Positions 48,501-63,500 of a DNA stretch of 64,000 bases are shown here, in pieces. Numbering within the stretch: position 1 is the first letter of the stretch; the number at the start of each line of letters is the position of its first letter. The notes under the pieces were generated by a model. The model did no database searches. It saw only the letters and a program-made list of their open reading frames with translations, and was not told the DNA's origin. Source of the DNA: Polytrichum commune (Eukaryota > Streptophyta > Polytrichopsida > Polytrichales > Polytrichaceae); the NCBI GenBank assembly GCA_950295325.1, contig OX485808.1, positions 24,880,527-24,944,526 of the forward strand, read 5' to 3'. The translations under genes and the position numbers were made by a program.

Positions 48501-51490
48501 GGTGGCTGTGACCTCGTAGATCTCGTATCATTATCTAACCGCTGTTCACCATGCACTTCCTGCAGTGGGGATTGGGTTGAAGGGACGAGAAATATGGAGT
48601 AGTAGTCCTTCAATCTTTGTATATCTAATTCCACATTCGATAGGTTCGTCAAGGAACCACCTGATCCCTCAAATTGACTAATTAATTTTTTGTAGGACTC
48701 ATAAAGTTTATCATGGTCACTCCGTTGCCGACTATCCATCGTCTTCTGCTCGTCTTGTTCATTCCTTGTCAAAGCCCTCATATCTATTTCAAATAGAGAT
48801 CTCCGAGAATCTATAAATGGACCTGGAGAAGAATGAGCGCTTCTCAATTGCATGCAGGCTGTATCGAACTGGTTCTTTAATGTTCGTTTCTCTTGATTAA
48901 ACCTTGCAAGCATTTGCTCTTTCTCCTTAGTTTGTGCACGTTTAACATAAGCTTGATCCGCAAACAGTCTTTGGTCCAGTTGTGCACGAGTAATTGCTGC
49001 ATTCTGTTCAATTGATCTCCTGACATGCACAGCTTGACTTGATACAACCTGTAAGCACCACGTGCACATCAGTACTACGATTAGCACATATGCCTCATAC
49101 AGAATATGTTGCTCAGGAAATGTCCTACAACATAATGCAGCCTAAACAACACTGGAGCATCACCTGTTTCTTAGTCAACACTGATGTGCGCAACACAGCA
49201 GTTTCTGCTGATAGGAGAGCAGGCGACTGAGAAAGATCCCCATCCACAATGGAGACATCAGCTAACTCCATCTCAGGTTCATGGCTTTGATCAGGGTCTG
49301 CAAGAGCTTGACTAGTCTCCACCTCTGCTGGTGCCTCTGGAGCCTGCACTGACGATGATGACAACACAACTTGTGGGACACTACCTAAGCTAGGCTCTTC
49401 TGCTTCTATCGTAGGAACTTGAAGGGTTGGGTCACGTATCACCCAACCCAACCCTCGTTCCAGTGCCAAACTGCAGGAGATTATGGTGCCAGGTATTTCA
49501 GGAGTCAGTAATCTCTCTTCTGTAACCAATGTCCTTAAAGGACTGTCAAAGACAAGCCGAGGGTCTGCCTCAACCAGCTCAATCTCAGTTTCCAGAGAAG
49601 CTGCTTGCGGTGCTTCAGTTACATGGACAATTTCAGTTTCTGGTGCCACTTGACAGGGTGATGTTGCTAACACTGGTAGAACTGAAGTTGGTGTTGAAAA
49701 TTCAGATAGAGAGTCAGCCCCTGGGGGACTTGAAACTTTTGTTTGGGTCACAGTATCAGAATGTTCCTGTTCCTCCACAGCATTAACTTCCACAATCTGG
49801 GGAGAAAGTTCAGCCTCTAATCTTGGACGCAAATCAGAAACACAAGATTCTTTTGGTGGCGGTACTGAAGCAGGCTGCGGCGTGGTGGGTAGAACCATAC
49901 GGAAGGAATCCGTGGTGTTGAAACTTGAGCAAATCTCTGAAACTTTCTTGTAAAGAGGTCCCTCAAGTTGTGGACGATTGTCATAATGTACGACAAGAGC
50001 TGCCTCTATGTTATCGATTGAGATCGACTTGTCAATTGGATACTGAAGCTGATCCGCTGCTACCCAAACCTATGCCCACCACCAAAAGATATTTTTAGTT
50101 TTGCACCTAAGAGACAAGCCACCTAAGAGCCACCCAAGGATCTCACTTGGAATGAATAAAGGAGAGTCCACAAGAGGCAGGCAGAAAAATGTTCAGGAAA
50201 TTATAGGAAATGATATGGAAAGAAGCTAAGGAATAGTAAACACGTTCCAGCAAGCTCAGGAAGGAAGTGAAAAGCAACAACACATTTCTCAAACATACTT
50301 GAAAGCAGCACTTATAGACTTGCCAGTAATCATAAGTTACAATTATATTAAGTAAGGTTCTGCACTGTAATCTTTAATCAACATTAGAATTGTGAGGGTT
50401 CACACTGTCAAGGAACAATAACAATTTATTCCCCATAGATAAACACCAATTCCCTGTAGTTCTATCAGCATACAGAGGGATTAAATTATCCCCTATACAG
50501 CAGAAGCATTGCTATATCAGGTCTATATACCCCATCCCAGAAGTGTCAAAATGATGACACCAAAGAAGGCTATCCTTTCTGGGGCCAAAGCATGGGCACC
50601 CACCAAACACAATGTTTCTGAACAAACAGGACTATCCTTGAAGCAAATCTCAAACAGCATGCAGTGTAATGTAGTTATTAATGTCACAAGTTTCAATTGC
50701 CTATAACTCAGGTTTGCAACAGGAGTTTAATGTCCATACCACAGCCAGTTCGATCGCAATTATCTCATGGGGCGCCCGCCCTGGTTTTCTAAGGTTTTTT
50801 GAGGTTTGCATGCAGTGCTTAAATAACTCATGTACACGGTTCTTCACAGGTTCCTGTAAAAGTAGAAACAACAACAGATATGCTGAACAACAAGCTCCAT
50901 GTGCATGCTTTTCATGCTACACATGATGAATGCAGATCTACATTATAGAAGATTATGCTTTGCAAGCAGCAGACTCCTGTCAACTTGGGTTAGAACTCGC
51001 CGTAATATAATAACAATTCTGTAAATATCTTAGTACATACGTCTTAGTATGGGTTGGTGATATCTGTTTACCGGAAGCTTGAGACATGAGCAGATTTTTG
51101 CAAGCCTCTTCAAATATTCAGTGCATTGTTCTATCCTGTGCTTATCCGGCTTAGCAGGTCCTGCATCAGCTCGCGCTAGTATGCCCCCTGTAGTGTCCTC
51201 ACAAATACCTCCTGGAATAGTAGGGGTTGCCAAAACAGGTGGAGTAACAGCTGGCTGATTTTCTGGACCATTTCGGGTGAAACCTGGTCCAGCACAGTGA
51301 TTTCTGCCATCCTCACTGAGTCCAACTGAACCTTTTCCAGAGTCTAGAACCTGCAAGACATTAGTAAATATATCAATCTCCATGTCTAATTGACTTCAGC
51401 CCAAGTGGTGGACAACATAACGCTGAATGGAGCAGCACCTTCAGTGTAGCTTGGCTGGAAATGCGGCATTTCTTCATATACTTATAAGAA

Positions 51491-51522
<32 letters not shown>

Positions 51523-54500
51523 AACTACGCTCTTTGCCTTGAGGTGTGTTTGTCATCAACGTTGAGCAACACCTCCTGGACTGGAGAATAGGGCATGGTA
51601 TGGTTCTGTAGATATTGTCCTAGAAATACACTCCCAGCAATTCATCAGGAGCCAGACTACTTTTCCACACAGGAAACTCAGAGAGGTCCCTCTACAACCT
51701 TCTACTGATAACATTCCTCCACTGGCAGATGCAATCTTTTATCTGGAGGTTGCTCCATAGAAGGAACTATGAATGGAGACACTGCATTGTTGACGGTATC
51801 CAGTATTTCAAAATGACAACTACTTGGTGTAGATGGTTGAACAATGACAAAGCCTCCAAGAGGAGTGCTAGTGGGTGGTGTTCCTGGTTGAGGAGAAAGA
51901 GCTGTAGGCAATAAGCATACCTCCCGAATTCCAAACTCTTGTTCGCCATCACTACTTGGTTTGCGCCGTCTTGGTCGCTTTTTCTCAGTTTCATCAGTTA
52001 TTCGAGCTTTCTTGTAGGCTGCACTTGCCATGGCATCTTCATCATAAGTCACACGTTTCCTGCCTCTTTGCCCCTTGCCCAACATGTTGACCTGTCAAGT
52101 CCAACCCCATAAGAATGAATTCCCAAATTTCACCAAATAATGGCTTCCAGTCCAAGTTAGAAACCCTTCCCAAACCAATGGAAATGAAGGAAGAATTTAT
52201 AAGAGATGCATGCCTTCTCTTGGAACAGCATGTCAATGCATAGAAGATGTGTGGTTTCTCATCAGAGAAAGGGTGTGTATCTCAAATTTGTAGCATGCCA
52301 GCATCCCCTGTTTTATGGTGTAATACCTTCTCCAAGACAATACCAAATTGTATGCCACCCTTGATGCTTGTAACTTGTGAGGAATGCTTTGCAAATAAGT
52401 AAGAACTTCTCACCTTGACTTTTCGAGAAAGTGCTCTCTACACTGTCAGAAGCTTCAAAAAGAATAATCATCAAGAAGGAGAATTAAAAGTCATTCCGTA
52501 TACCTCCTTGCTCTGCCATTCCTCGTGCCTCCACTTTAGACATGACGCCCAAAAGGCCTCTGCTGAATCTCCAGTAACAACGTTCATTGACTGGTCACTT
52601 ACTGCAAACAAAGGAGCTGGTTCGTCTCGTGGAATCAAAATTGCATCCAATAGTTCATCACCATCTACCTGTTCCTGGAACACAACCCCTCTCAAAAGCT
52701 TCTGCACCTTCTCTGGATCATACAAGACTCTTCTCGTCTTTGCTTTTGGGCAAATCTTTGCTCCTTTTGGTCTTTGAGATGACTCCACAGACGATCCATC
52801 CATGTCATGGAGCTCAAAAATCTTGCTAGCCCCCCATGTTAGGAGCTTCTGGCAAACCTTAGCGCTGACATTAGCCCGTGCTGGTGGCATCTCTTTATTG
52901 TGATACAAAATTAATGTGCTTTCTTCCACAGTGTGGTGTGTATAAAGCCGTAGAACAGGTAAAGGTTTGCTGCCTGCTTCTCCCTCATTGTGGACATTAT
53001 GCAAGGCTCGCATGTCATTTGCTGGATTCCAGTCACTGTCATAGATTATTGCCAGTTGTACATTCCTAAAGGAGATATGAATGCCTGTCTTAAGAAGGAG
53101 AACGAATCGACTTGAGCCTTCAGCATTGAACCTTTGAATGGCAGATTCCTTGCCTTTGACAGCAAGGTCAGAATCCACACGCTCATAGGATTCAGGTCCA
53201 TGTGACTGTGTCATATACCGCTCCAAGATGTTCAGCTGCCTATTCTCCTGCAAAGGCACATTTGAATTCATCATAGAGATTATTCAGTAATTTGTCTGGA
53301 ATGAATCAGTATTCCCTAAGGAGAGCAGCTTAATGTCATATGATGTACACAGCAAATCTTCACCAGATCCAGCCCGTAAATGTTGCACCAAATATAAACT
53401 ATCAAGAAAAGAACCTGAGAGAAGATAAGAACACGCCAGCCAAGTGATTTAAGTATTGGCATCATGAGATGAATCAACTGCATTTTGCCACAAATTTGAA
53501 TGTGTGCATCCAGAAGCTCCTTTGGTGTAAGGCCCTGACCCATGGATCCCTCTAGTGTAGGGTCTGCCAAAAATGGATGGTTGCACGACTGAAAACATAA
53601 AATCACCACCCACATCAGAATGACACCCACTTTACTTGGCAATACACCTTACATTGAGTTCATGTACAGAGAATAGAGAACCTCTTCATCACAGCATTGC
53701 AGTTTCCTAGCAGCAAATGAATAAAGGAAGTGATCTGTCCGTACAAGCAGAGAAGCACAAGCAGCAAGGATTGAAGCTTGTATGTAGAAGAATTTCAAAG
53801 GACAGTAACATTTTGAATTGCCTGTTAAGAGAGCTGTAGCTAAGGAATCAGACTGAAAGAACAAAAGCCTGTCACAACCCAGACACACAAGTCATCATAA
53901 ATCGTACTCCTACTCATCTAGTGGCTACTAAATGTGTTGCATTACTAGGCTATAGGGAAGTACCTGGCGAAGGTTGGTGACAACATCTTGGATCTGGTGT
54001 TCTCTGCGATTCCGAGAAAGGGTTGGGTAGTGCTTAACAAGTATATCATAATACTGATTCAGGTGCACAGAGGTCATTTCGACAGGAACCCAGTATTCAA
54101 TCAGCCGATTTACAGGTATAAATTCACGTACTCGACCACTGAACCATTGCCGTAGTTCTGTGAACTGGGTGGGTTCATCTCCATTCATTACTAGCTTTTT
54201 CTGAGGGTCCAGGAAATCTACAAACTGTTTCAGCTCCTCCACATTGCTCTGTATACAGCTCTAAATGCATGTTAGAACAAACAGATTCATTAATCTTTAT
54301 AAGCGAAAGCTTTTCACAAAGTTGCAGCTCAGAAAAAAGATGATAACTGGATGAGACAACTCCAAAGAAGGAAAATGATAACTCGCTTCTCTGAGATAAT
54401 ACAGCAGACGATATATCCAGGAAAAGTAATGACATAACTCTAAAGCTCCCAGTAAGTTTCTGTCAATATAAAATTGAATTCTAATCCATGTAGAAGGACT

Positions 54501-57500
54501 ACATCTAGCATTGGGAAAGTGAACATGCTACAGGTGAATGACAGTATAGAGAGACAGATTTGCTCCTGGCATTGACCCTTTAAAGAAAGTCCTACAGGCC
54601 AATTAACAAATTTGAAAGCATTAGGTACATTTACATTAATTCAAGAGAGCACTCGTACCTTAAGAGGTTCCCTCAAAAGTAGTAAACGAAAGACAGACTT
54701 GATCTGGCACAAGGGGCGATATGGATTTTGTGGACGTTGTCGTCGGCCTTCATCAATAATTAGTGCCTCCCACTCCAATTTCTTGAAGTGATCCATATCC
54801 TGCACCAAGCACCCATGTAATGATATTGCAAAAGCTTGGATGAAATACAGTCTGCTCTATACAACAGTAAACTTCAATAAATAGCCGGCTTGCTTATCTA
54901 CTGCAGAGCACCCCACCACTACACAGAGAGTAGAAAAGACAGAAAGTGATGAATTTCTTACACAGTTGATAACTTCGAAGGTGGTGAGCACTATTTGTGG
55001 CTTAAATGGTTCATTGAATGAATTGAACTCCATCTGACGAACAACATCTCTTGCTTCTTTGATTTGTGAAGCATAATTGACAATATTTAGCTTTGGAGAC
55101 CAAAACCGCAACTCATGTTCCCAGTTTTGTATGAGGCTGATGGGGACAACAACAAGGACTGGATGCACCACTTTGAAATCTTCCACCAGAGATAAAAAAA
55201 ATATGATTGTTGTCACTATTTTCTCCTGCAATTCATGGAGTTAGTCACATTATGATCCATGTGGTATATACAAGGGCCTGTACATAATTTGAACTGCCCT
55301 ACTCAGATATCACAGGCAAGTGATCAATAAATGAGGTAACCCTCCAGAGAACCAGTACTGCCTTAATTACATTCTCACAACTGATATGTAATATTTAAGA
55401 GATCATAAATCGATGAGAGGGTTGGATGCTGTCAATCAGCTCCCACATAATCCCTTGAAGGGTATAGATATTGCTTATCTCAGATGTTCACTAAATCACA
55501 GTATTTTTCCCTACCACAAGGCAACAGATATCTAGAGACATAATATTTGACATCTTACTCAACAATCTTAAGGTGAAGAAGCTGAACCTGGCTGGCTTCA
55601 TATACTAGTATGCCATTCTTCCTGGCATGCCACCATCCACGCAGCTGGTTGAGTGCATCCAGTTGCATTGGCAGTAATTCTCCATGACCCATCCAGTCAG
55701 GTTGTCTCTCTAGCTCCTTTAATGGAGCTTTGCTGAGTCTTTCAGCCTGAAAAGACATTCAAATATAAATGCTGAAAGAGCCTTTTTTTTCCTCTTAAAT
55801 AGAAGGCCTGTGACCTAGAAAACTCGCACAAGGGCCATATTGCATAGACTATTTCTGTAGATATTATCAAAAGAAAAGATTTCCAGTTCCCCATATAGGA
55901 CACTCATCCTGGAAGTTGTGAAAAAAGCACAAATCTGTTTTGAGTCTAATATGAAGAAAATTTGCTATATCAGACAGACATCCACAAAGTTTCACATTTG
56001 GAGTTTGCCCTCTTATCAAACAATTCACAGCATTGATCATATCATTTGAAATATATTTTGGGTGATTTAAAATTGGTGATTTTTAGTGAAGTTTCATATG
56101 TTGTGTATGTTAATAAAACGTTCTTTTTAAAAAAGCAACTCCGGATAACAACAAATCACACAGGTGAAGTCTTCATTGTTCTTCAACCCATTGCTCAAGA
56201 AATACAAACGATTAAATCAATAACTTTCAGCTTATTTTGGCACCAAGTAGGCCCACTTTCCCTCCAGAACACAACCTAAAGGACCATCTAACTGAGGGTT
56301 GTTTTTCATACTAAATTATACAATAATATGGACAAGTTCCAAAGAAGCAAGTTGACACAACTGCATCCCCTGCCTGAACCCACCTCTTCCTGAGCCTCCT
56401 GTGTGGCCCTCTGTTTTGCAACCTCTGCCCAGTTGTCAAAGGCACAAATAAGCTTGGAGGCCTTACGAGAAGCAAGAACACCTGTTTCTGCCGGCTCCCA
56501 CGTGCACTGCTCATACCCTAATGCTTTCCACTTCACTAACCATTCAACTTCAGGGGTTTCAATCTTTTGAGCACTCTTGTTCTCCTGTTCTCCACTGAAA
56601 TGCTCATTTAACACATTCTTAATGCGTTTCTGAAGAACCCGCTCAGGCTGTGCCCATTCAGGATTCCATTTTGGTACCTAAAAAGAAAAAGAAGTAGACA
56701 AACCCCACAGTTCATTGAATTAGATTGCTGCCTCTCCCATGTTATCCGTAGTGTTTGATGCAATATAGATGTCAACAATAAATATGTTACAGCCGGAACC
56801 TAGAGCACAACTGAAACCTAAACTCTAAACCTTGAACTACATGCAGGAAGCTGGCTGAAAAAACCAGAGCGCCCTGAGGCTTCCAAGGTAATATTAATTC
56901 CAGCTGAGGATAAACCACACAAAGAGCACCTGGCCTTGTGCCAACATCTTCTTGAAACGAGCCAGCTCCTTCGGTGCAAGCTTTTCAAGATCCCTCTCTG
57001 CTATCCACTTGTTGTGAGCATGTGAAAATGACTTCCACTGCACAAAATACTCCCGAACGCTGTTCTTCACATTTGAAGTCTCAGAGACATCACCCATGAC
57101 CACGGGCCCTCCAGAAACTTGATTTTGACCTTCCACCCCTGCTCGAGGACCCTGTGAAAGTCTTTTGAATCGAGTATTTAAAGGAATATCTTCCAATCCA
57201 CTGTGTGCTTCATCATCACTGTCAAGCTGGTCCTCTTCAACAATTTCAGGGCTTGAATTGTCCATATTTGAATTGTCAACACTGCCCGTTGTCGCTAACC
57301 CATTTACTGAGCTCCAAGAGGAAGCCTCTCGTGTGGCCCAGATCTTCTCAACGGTGCTACCTTTCCGTTTTAATTCACACTGAGGGCAGTACCACTCTCC
57401 AGCAGGAATAGAGCTCAGTGGTGGATCAAGACATTCCTTGTGATAGACAACCTTGCATCCTTTGCCGTCGCATAGCCTGTGACACCAATCCCGACTTTAT

Positions 57501-60500
57501 TGTTTTGCCGGTGTGCAGGGCCAGGTCAGTAAGAGGAGACATGAACAGAATGCAGTATTATGTGGAATAGATCACTATTCAAACAATGTTTTCTCATGAC
57601 GTTTCTCCTACTTGAGGCCTTGAAGGCTTATATGCATCACTCTTTTCCTGAAATTCTGCAGATATGCTTCCGAATTAAGATCCCAATAAGCTTCAGAAAT
57701 AAGTACAACCAGAAAAGATCACACTATACAGACGCAAGATTTCACAAAAAAAATCAAATGCAGAGCCCAGCAAACCATCAAATACTGCAAATATACTACA
57801 CTTTCCATGAAACCTAATTGACAACGGGCCATCTCCTAATTTGCTCTAGGTGCACAGATCCCAAAAAGTGACTTACATTAATTCTCCTCCAACTTCGCAC
57901 CCTTCACAAAAGCTGTTGTGGTCATCACTAGATGGATTCTCCTTCTCATCCCCATTGGGTGATGGAACCCTGGAGGGAATCAACAGAGAACTAATTGGGA
58001 CTTTAATTCTTGTAGCCTTCTCCATAGAAGTATTCAGTTTATCCATTTTTTCACTACTTCCAACTTGGCTCTGCGGAGCAATCTCTCCCTCCTCTAACCC
58101 TGGCTCAGCATTAATGACGGCCTGGGCTGGAAGAAGACCACTGTCAGCATATGCCAAAAGGAGGCTGGTTTCCGCACGGCTGCCACTGCGCTCATCTCGA
58201 TTGACAAGCTCAATGGGACTGGAGGGTACCCCACTACCTTTTGGTAGGATGGAAGTTAACAAACCTGCTTGCACTGTCCAGGATTCCTTGTCAGGCCCTC
58301 CATCGTTGGCTGCAATTGTTGTCCGATCAGTTTCTGCAACAGTCACACCAATTTCTGCCTTGGAAACGACATCCACCTTAACCCCTGATTGGCACACTTC
58401 TTGTTGTGTATTGCCAGGTCCTTCTGATGTAGGTGCTTTGTTGAAACCAGAAACAAAGTCACCATCTTCAGTTCTGCTAAGAGGTCTTTCAGAATTAATC
58501 TCATTGCCAATTTCCAAAGAAGGGAATCCCGTTTCACCACTTAGAAGAATGTTTGCCTCTGTGTTAGCAATTGGAACATTATGACAAGCATTGGTTGTGC
58601 TATCACCCTCCAATGCAGTCTTTGGGTCAACACTCATTACACCTTCATGGATATCGGTCGTCTTCGCCAAAAATGAGGGTTCAGATGTGCTTTCAGGCTC
58701 CTGTCTGCTGGCAGTTTTCATCAAAGGAATGTTGACAAACAACATCCATCAGTTGGAGGATGTGACAAGTTATAACTTTAAAAGAAACTCAAAGTTCAAC
58801 AAAGAGATAGAAAGATCAGTTAATCTTCAGTATATGTCAAACTATCTGTACCTTCACAGAGAGACAACAGGATCAATGCTGCACAAGTACCAAGTGGAAA
58901 GAAGATTACATGGATTCATTTGAATGTCCTTTGTCATTTGTATCTTTGACAATGCTCAGTTTCACATCACTAGGAGGAGCCAGTGAGCAGCTAGGACAGA
59001 AAAAGGATGTGCTGGGCACTTCCTCTAGAGGAGGGTCCAGACATTTCAAGTGATATGTCTTCCTGCAGTCTCTGCCATCACAACAACTGCAATAAACTTT
59101 CAGTTCTTTGTATCCTTATAAAATTCAACTAGACAAAAGTCTTAGAAATGTGTAAAGATAAGAAGTACTATCATCACACTTCACATATTACTAAAGCTTT
59201 GCTTATGCAAAAAGAACAATCGGCATCTGAACCATGATTGTGTCTATGGTACACCATGCCAACAAAGACCATAATAATGAGTATTGGACAAGTAATGTGA
59301 GGAACACAATGAGGAAATACAAAAGGAACAAGATTTATTACAGCAGCTCGCCATCCTTCGTGCATTGTTGACAGAAGTGGTTGTACTCTGTCAAGTTCAC
59401 TGCCTCCTTCCCTGTCGCAATTTCAGGCACCACTGAAGCAGGTACTTTCCTCTCTATAGAAGACTCCGCATCTCTTGACATTATCTGAGGTTGAGAATCT
59501 TGACCAATATCTTCATTGTGCTTCTCTAGCATAAAAATAATCAACTTACGAACAGCAGAACTGAGTTCTGACCGTGTTGTTTTTACCATTTCCCTGAGTT
59601 CTTGACATATGTCATGAGTCACCTCATAAGCCCAATTGACAGTTTCACCCCTCTCCTCCTTTATACATGCAGCCACAAATCTTGTCTTCAAGAATCTGGG
59701 CATCACTTCATCCCTATATTCTCGTGCCCAAGTTTCTTTCAGACGTTGTGCAAAAGCACTGGCCTGGTCCAGAGCCTCAAAATCCAGACCACTAGAAGAT
59801 TTTGCATGCTTCGGGAACCTTTGCCTAATGTTCTCTCTTCCAACTTGATAAATACACTCGTGGAGAATAGCTCCACTAGAGCTTTTATTGACCACTCGTC
59901 CAATTGACTCAGGATCAATATTGAGTGTAGATCCATCCTGGAAGTGAAGCTCCTTATATGGCCAGTAAGAAACCAGAGTTTTTGAGGGTGATATTCTCAG
60001 GTCTATCTTATGCACTTCACTGCGAGATACTTCAGACAGCTTGGTCCTGTCACTCGCATCTCTATCTTCTAAGACACTTGTGTTCACATGGGCTTCAACA
60101 ATTTCCTTACGCTCACCTGATGATATCATAGGTACTTCCTCACTTCTTTCAGTTAACCCAACGCCATTGATAGGCTCAAAGGCCTCCTCAATTTTCTTCC
60201 GTTCATCACCTACCACTTCAACAATATCATCTGTGGCCCTCCCCATGTGTAAGTCAGCTTGAGGCTGCTCAGAGAGACCATCAATGTCTGATATGTGGGC
60301 ATCCCCCAGCAAAATTTCATTTGATTGTGATTCTTCATTCCGCACACCTTTGATACTATGTTCAACGTGCTCTATCAAAGTGAGCTTTGCCCCTCCCTCT
60401 GCACTAGTAGTATCTTGACCAGGTATTATATTTGACAGGCTATGAAACAAAGAGTATGCTTCATTAACAGCATGCTTGAAGTCAGGGTGAGGATTGCTAT

Positions 60501-63500
60501 TCTTCAATTGCTCGTACAGTTGCAAAAAGGGGCGCAAAACACTGCAATAGAAATGCCACAAATAAGTAAATTTCGGTTTTAGCAATACCTAAGGCAGTCC
60601 TTGGCCTTGAAAGAAGAAATGATCAGTCACTCAAGCAGGTAAACAAGAGAAAACCTAATTATTTCCAAGGAAAAGGATGGACTTAGACCTCCGTGTCACA
60701 ATCTGATAAGGTTCCAGCTCCTGTGCAGGATTGAACAAAGACACAACTATTTTCTTCAATTCCGCAGATAGTGACAGCTTCTTATACAACTCTGGGGGAA
60801 CTTCTGCCTCTGGTACAATTCTACCAGGCCACCAACTGTCTCTGCCTCCAACCTGCAAAATTTGTACATACATGTGTGATTTGATAAGCGTCTTCACAGG
60901 CTCATGGCACACTACTTCTGTATATACGACACACAAACCTAATAATTTCATGCGCCAAGAATGTTCCATAATCACTTCAACATTGCACAATGATTGACAA
61001 TAAAACAACACTCATTATCCAATGAATGATTATCGTCAATGAATGTGCATTCAGACAGATACATATAATGAAAAAGGTTGAGAAGATAAAGATACAGAAA
61101 CTTAGTTCATGAGTTGACAACATTAAGAAAGGAGAAAGCAGGAGCAAATGCAAGGGCAAAACGACCACAAGTAAGGCATCCTTGAGAAAGTACGGAATTA
61201 ATTGCAAGACTTATAGTTCAAAATCAGATCCTAGAGAACATATACCTGCTTCTTCAGCCAAACAATTTTCAGAGCCAGAGCATGTGGACTGCCATCCCTC
61301 TGCTCACTCTTCACAGAAATTTCCAGCTGAGAATCTCTCTTCAGAAGGTCTTCATCCTTGTCAGCTGTTACTTTGTTCATTGAAGCCATACTGATATTTT
61401 CCTGATAACAATATTATAATTCAGTCCCTTGCAATGGGAATTTTGCAAAGACCAACCTTATGGGTTGCAAACATTGAGGCAAAGGGGCCAGAAACTTTAC
61501 AAACAAACTGTAATCCCTCCCATGTTTCCAAGCTGTTGTTACAATTTTGTTATAACTTCATTGCCTAATTCATCTCGAGTATTTTTCACATGTACTCTTA
61601 TATTAGGATACTTTAGACATGAAGATTACAAATAATAGGTTACACCAAGAAATGTGGTGCTTGGAAGAAGAACTCTAGAGATCAAACTCTAAGCAGTCAG
61701 AATCATAACTGGACAAACTGAGCACTCGACAGAAGTCATGATCAAAGAATATTGCGAGCTCTTGAATGCTAGGCAGGACCACATTAACCAAGTTACAATT
61801 TGCACCTCCCAAGAGCTCTTGATGACCCATTTTGCAACAATGGATTATTTGCTAGTTCTTAAATTTGGGTGCAATATAAACCATGGCCTTCATAATGACA
61901 TCAGCTATGCTATCAACAAACTTCTAACCACCATTGTTCTCAAAAAATAAAGGTTATCATTAGCATTAATTCAAGCCCTGAAATATTACAGCAATAATTG
62001 ATCATCTGCAGTGTGTCTAGAACCTGAGGAACTGCACAGCTGGAGTATACAGGGTCCAAGGTATTCTTCTCACAGCTGCAATTGAATTCTCTAATGTTTG
62101 AATCTGCAGGAACTCTGCACAAGAACAACACATTTGCACTGCTTTGTTGGACTCTTTCAGAATCTGACTGGATCCTCGAATAATGATGCTAAAAAATTAC
62201 ACCACTAAGCCACTCCTGAGAAGCAGAGAAACAAAAGGAGAAAAAGACTTACTTCCTTGTCTTCTTGCACTGTGGACAGGTAACCCACTTGAATAAAGTG
62301 TTCTTGTCTGCAACTTCAGCTGTCTGAGCAGCCCCTACAAGAGCCTTCTTATCACCAGGCACACCAGGAGCACTTTTTTTCTTTGCCTTTGTGCCAAACT
62401 TGCTCCGTAAAGCACTACTCCTTCCCCCTGCCATCTCATCAGACTCAGTCCTAAATATTGTTGGACCAAACAATACCCACACAGCTTCAATGACAATCAT
62501 TGCAATGTTTAGTGTTCTGTCCATAATTGAGAACCAGCAGAGAGCTATCTACATAAGTTCAAATTTTTATCCATTATTCCACAATCATGTGAGCTGGTTT
62601 GTAGGATACAGCAGGTTAAACCCTCACCACCATGCTAAATGCGACTTGCCTATGTATTATTGAATTTTTTGTCTCGACATAGAATCCTTTACAGGATGAT
62701 CCAGAGCTATGGCACTACCTAACTTGTTTACACATCTAATCCCATGTATTGAATGCTAATGGAATGCAACTTCAACTCAAGGCATAAAAGCAGACCAGTG
62801 CATCACGTGCCTTAATGGGCCCATTTCAAACGCACTAACCCCTCAAACTAACTTCAAAATGTGTCCCTCAGTGTAACTTGGGTCAACTTGGGTCAAAGAA
62901 TATAAAATTCTTGATAAAAAAGTAGTTTTGACCTCACTTAAGTAGGGTTGCCTTCTTAATCAGAGGCCTTTGGCTCATTTACTGCACCGCTCTCAAAACA
63001 TGTCAGTGTTTTGTGAAGTTAACAGTCTGAAGATCACAGAAGACAAAATCAGATAGCGATTTACCAGCAGCTAGTTGTTGCAAGTCATCCAGTTGTTGCT
63101 TGTCACCACTATTGGAACCTTTCTTGGCAACAGGATTCTCAGTGATTGAAGTCCTTTTCCCATTGCCTTCAGATGGAATTGTGAGACCCACAACTTTTTT
63201 CCCCTTTCCATTGGACATCCGAGTTTCCTTCCCAAACAACTGCTCTGGCTCTTCATCATCTACTTTATCACTAAGAAGACTATGAGGATCTTTTTCTTGG
63301 TTTGTTCCTGGAACTCTCTGGGTTTTGACCCTTCCCTCACTTCCTCTATCCCTGAAAATATCCTTTGCCTTTGAAGGTATATCTCCTTTCTTCTTGGTTG
63401 AAATGACATTGTTGACTTCCATCTCTTCAACGTTTTGCCTTTGGGCAGACACATCACTCCACCGAGGAGAATTGGTTTTTGTATCCTGGCGCTTTGAACG

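Noticed and set aside
57850-58584. 244-codon open frame on the plus strand
   Set aside because: Antisense shadow of the acidic inter-PHD exon of the MOM1-like gene; no domain, and the minus strand fits splice phases.
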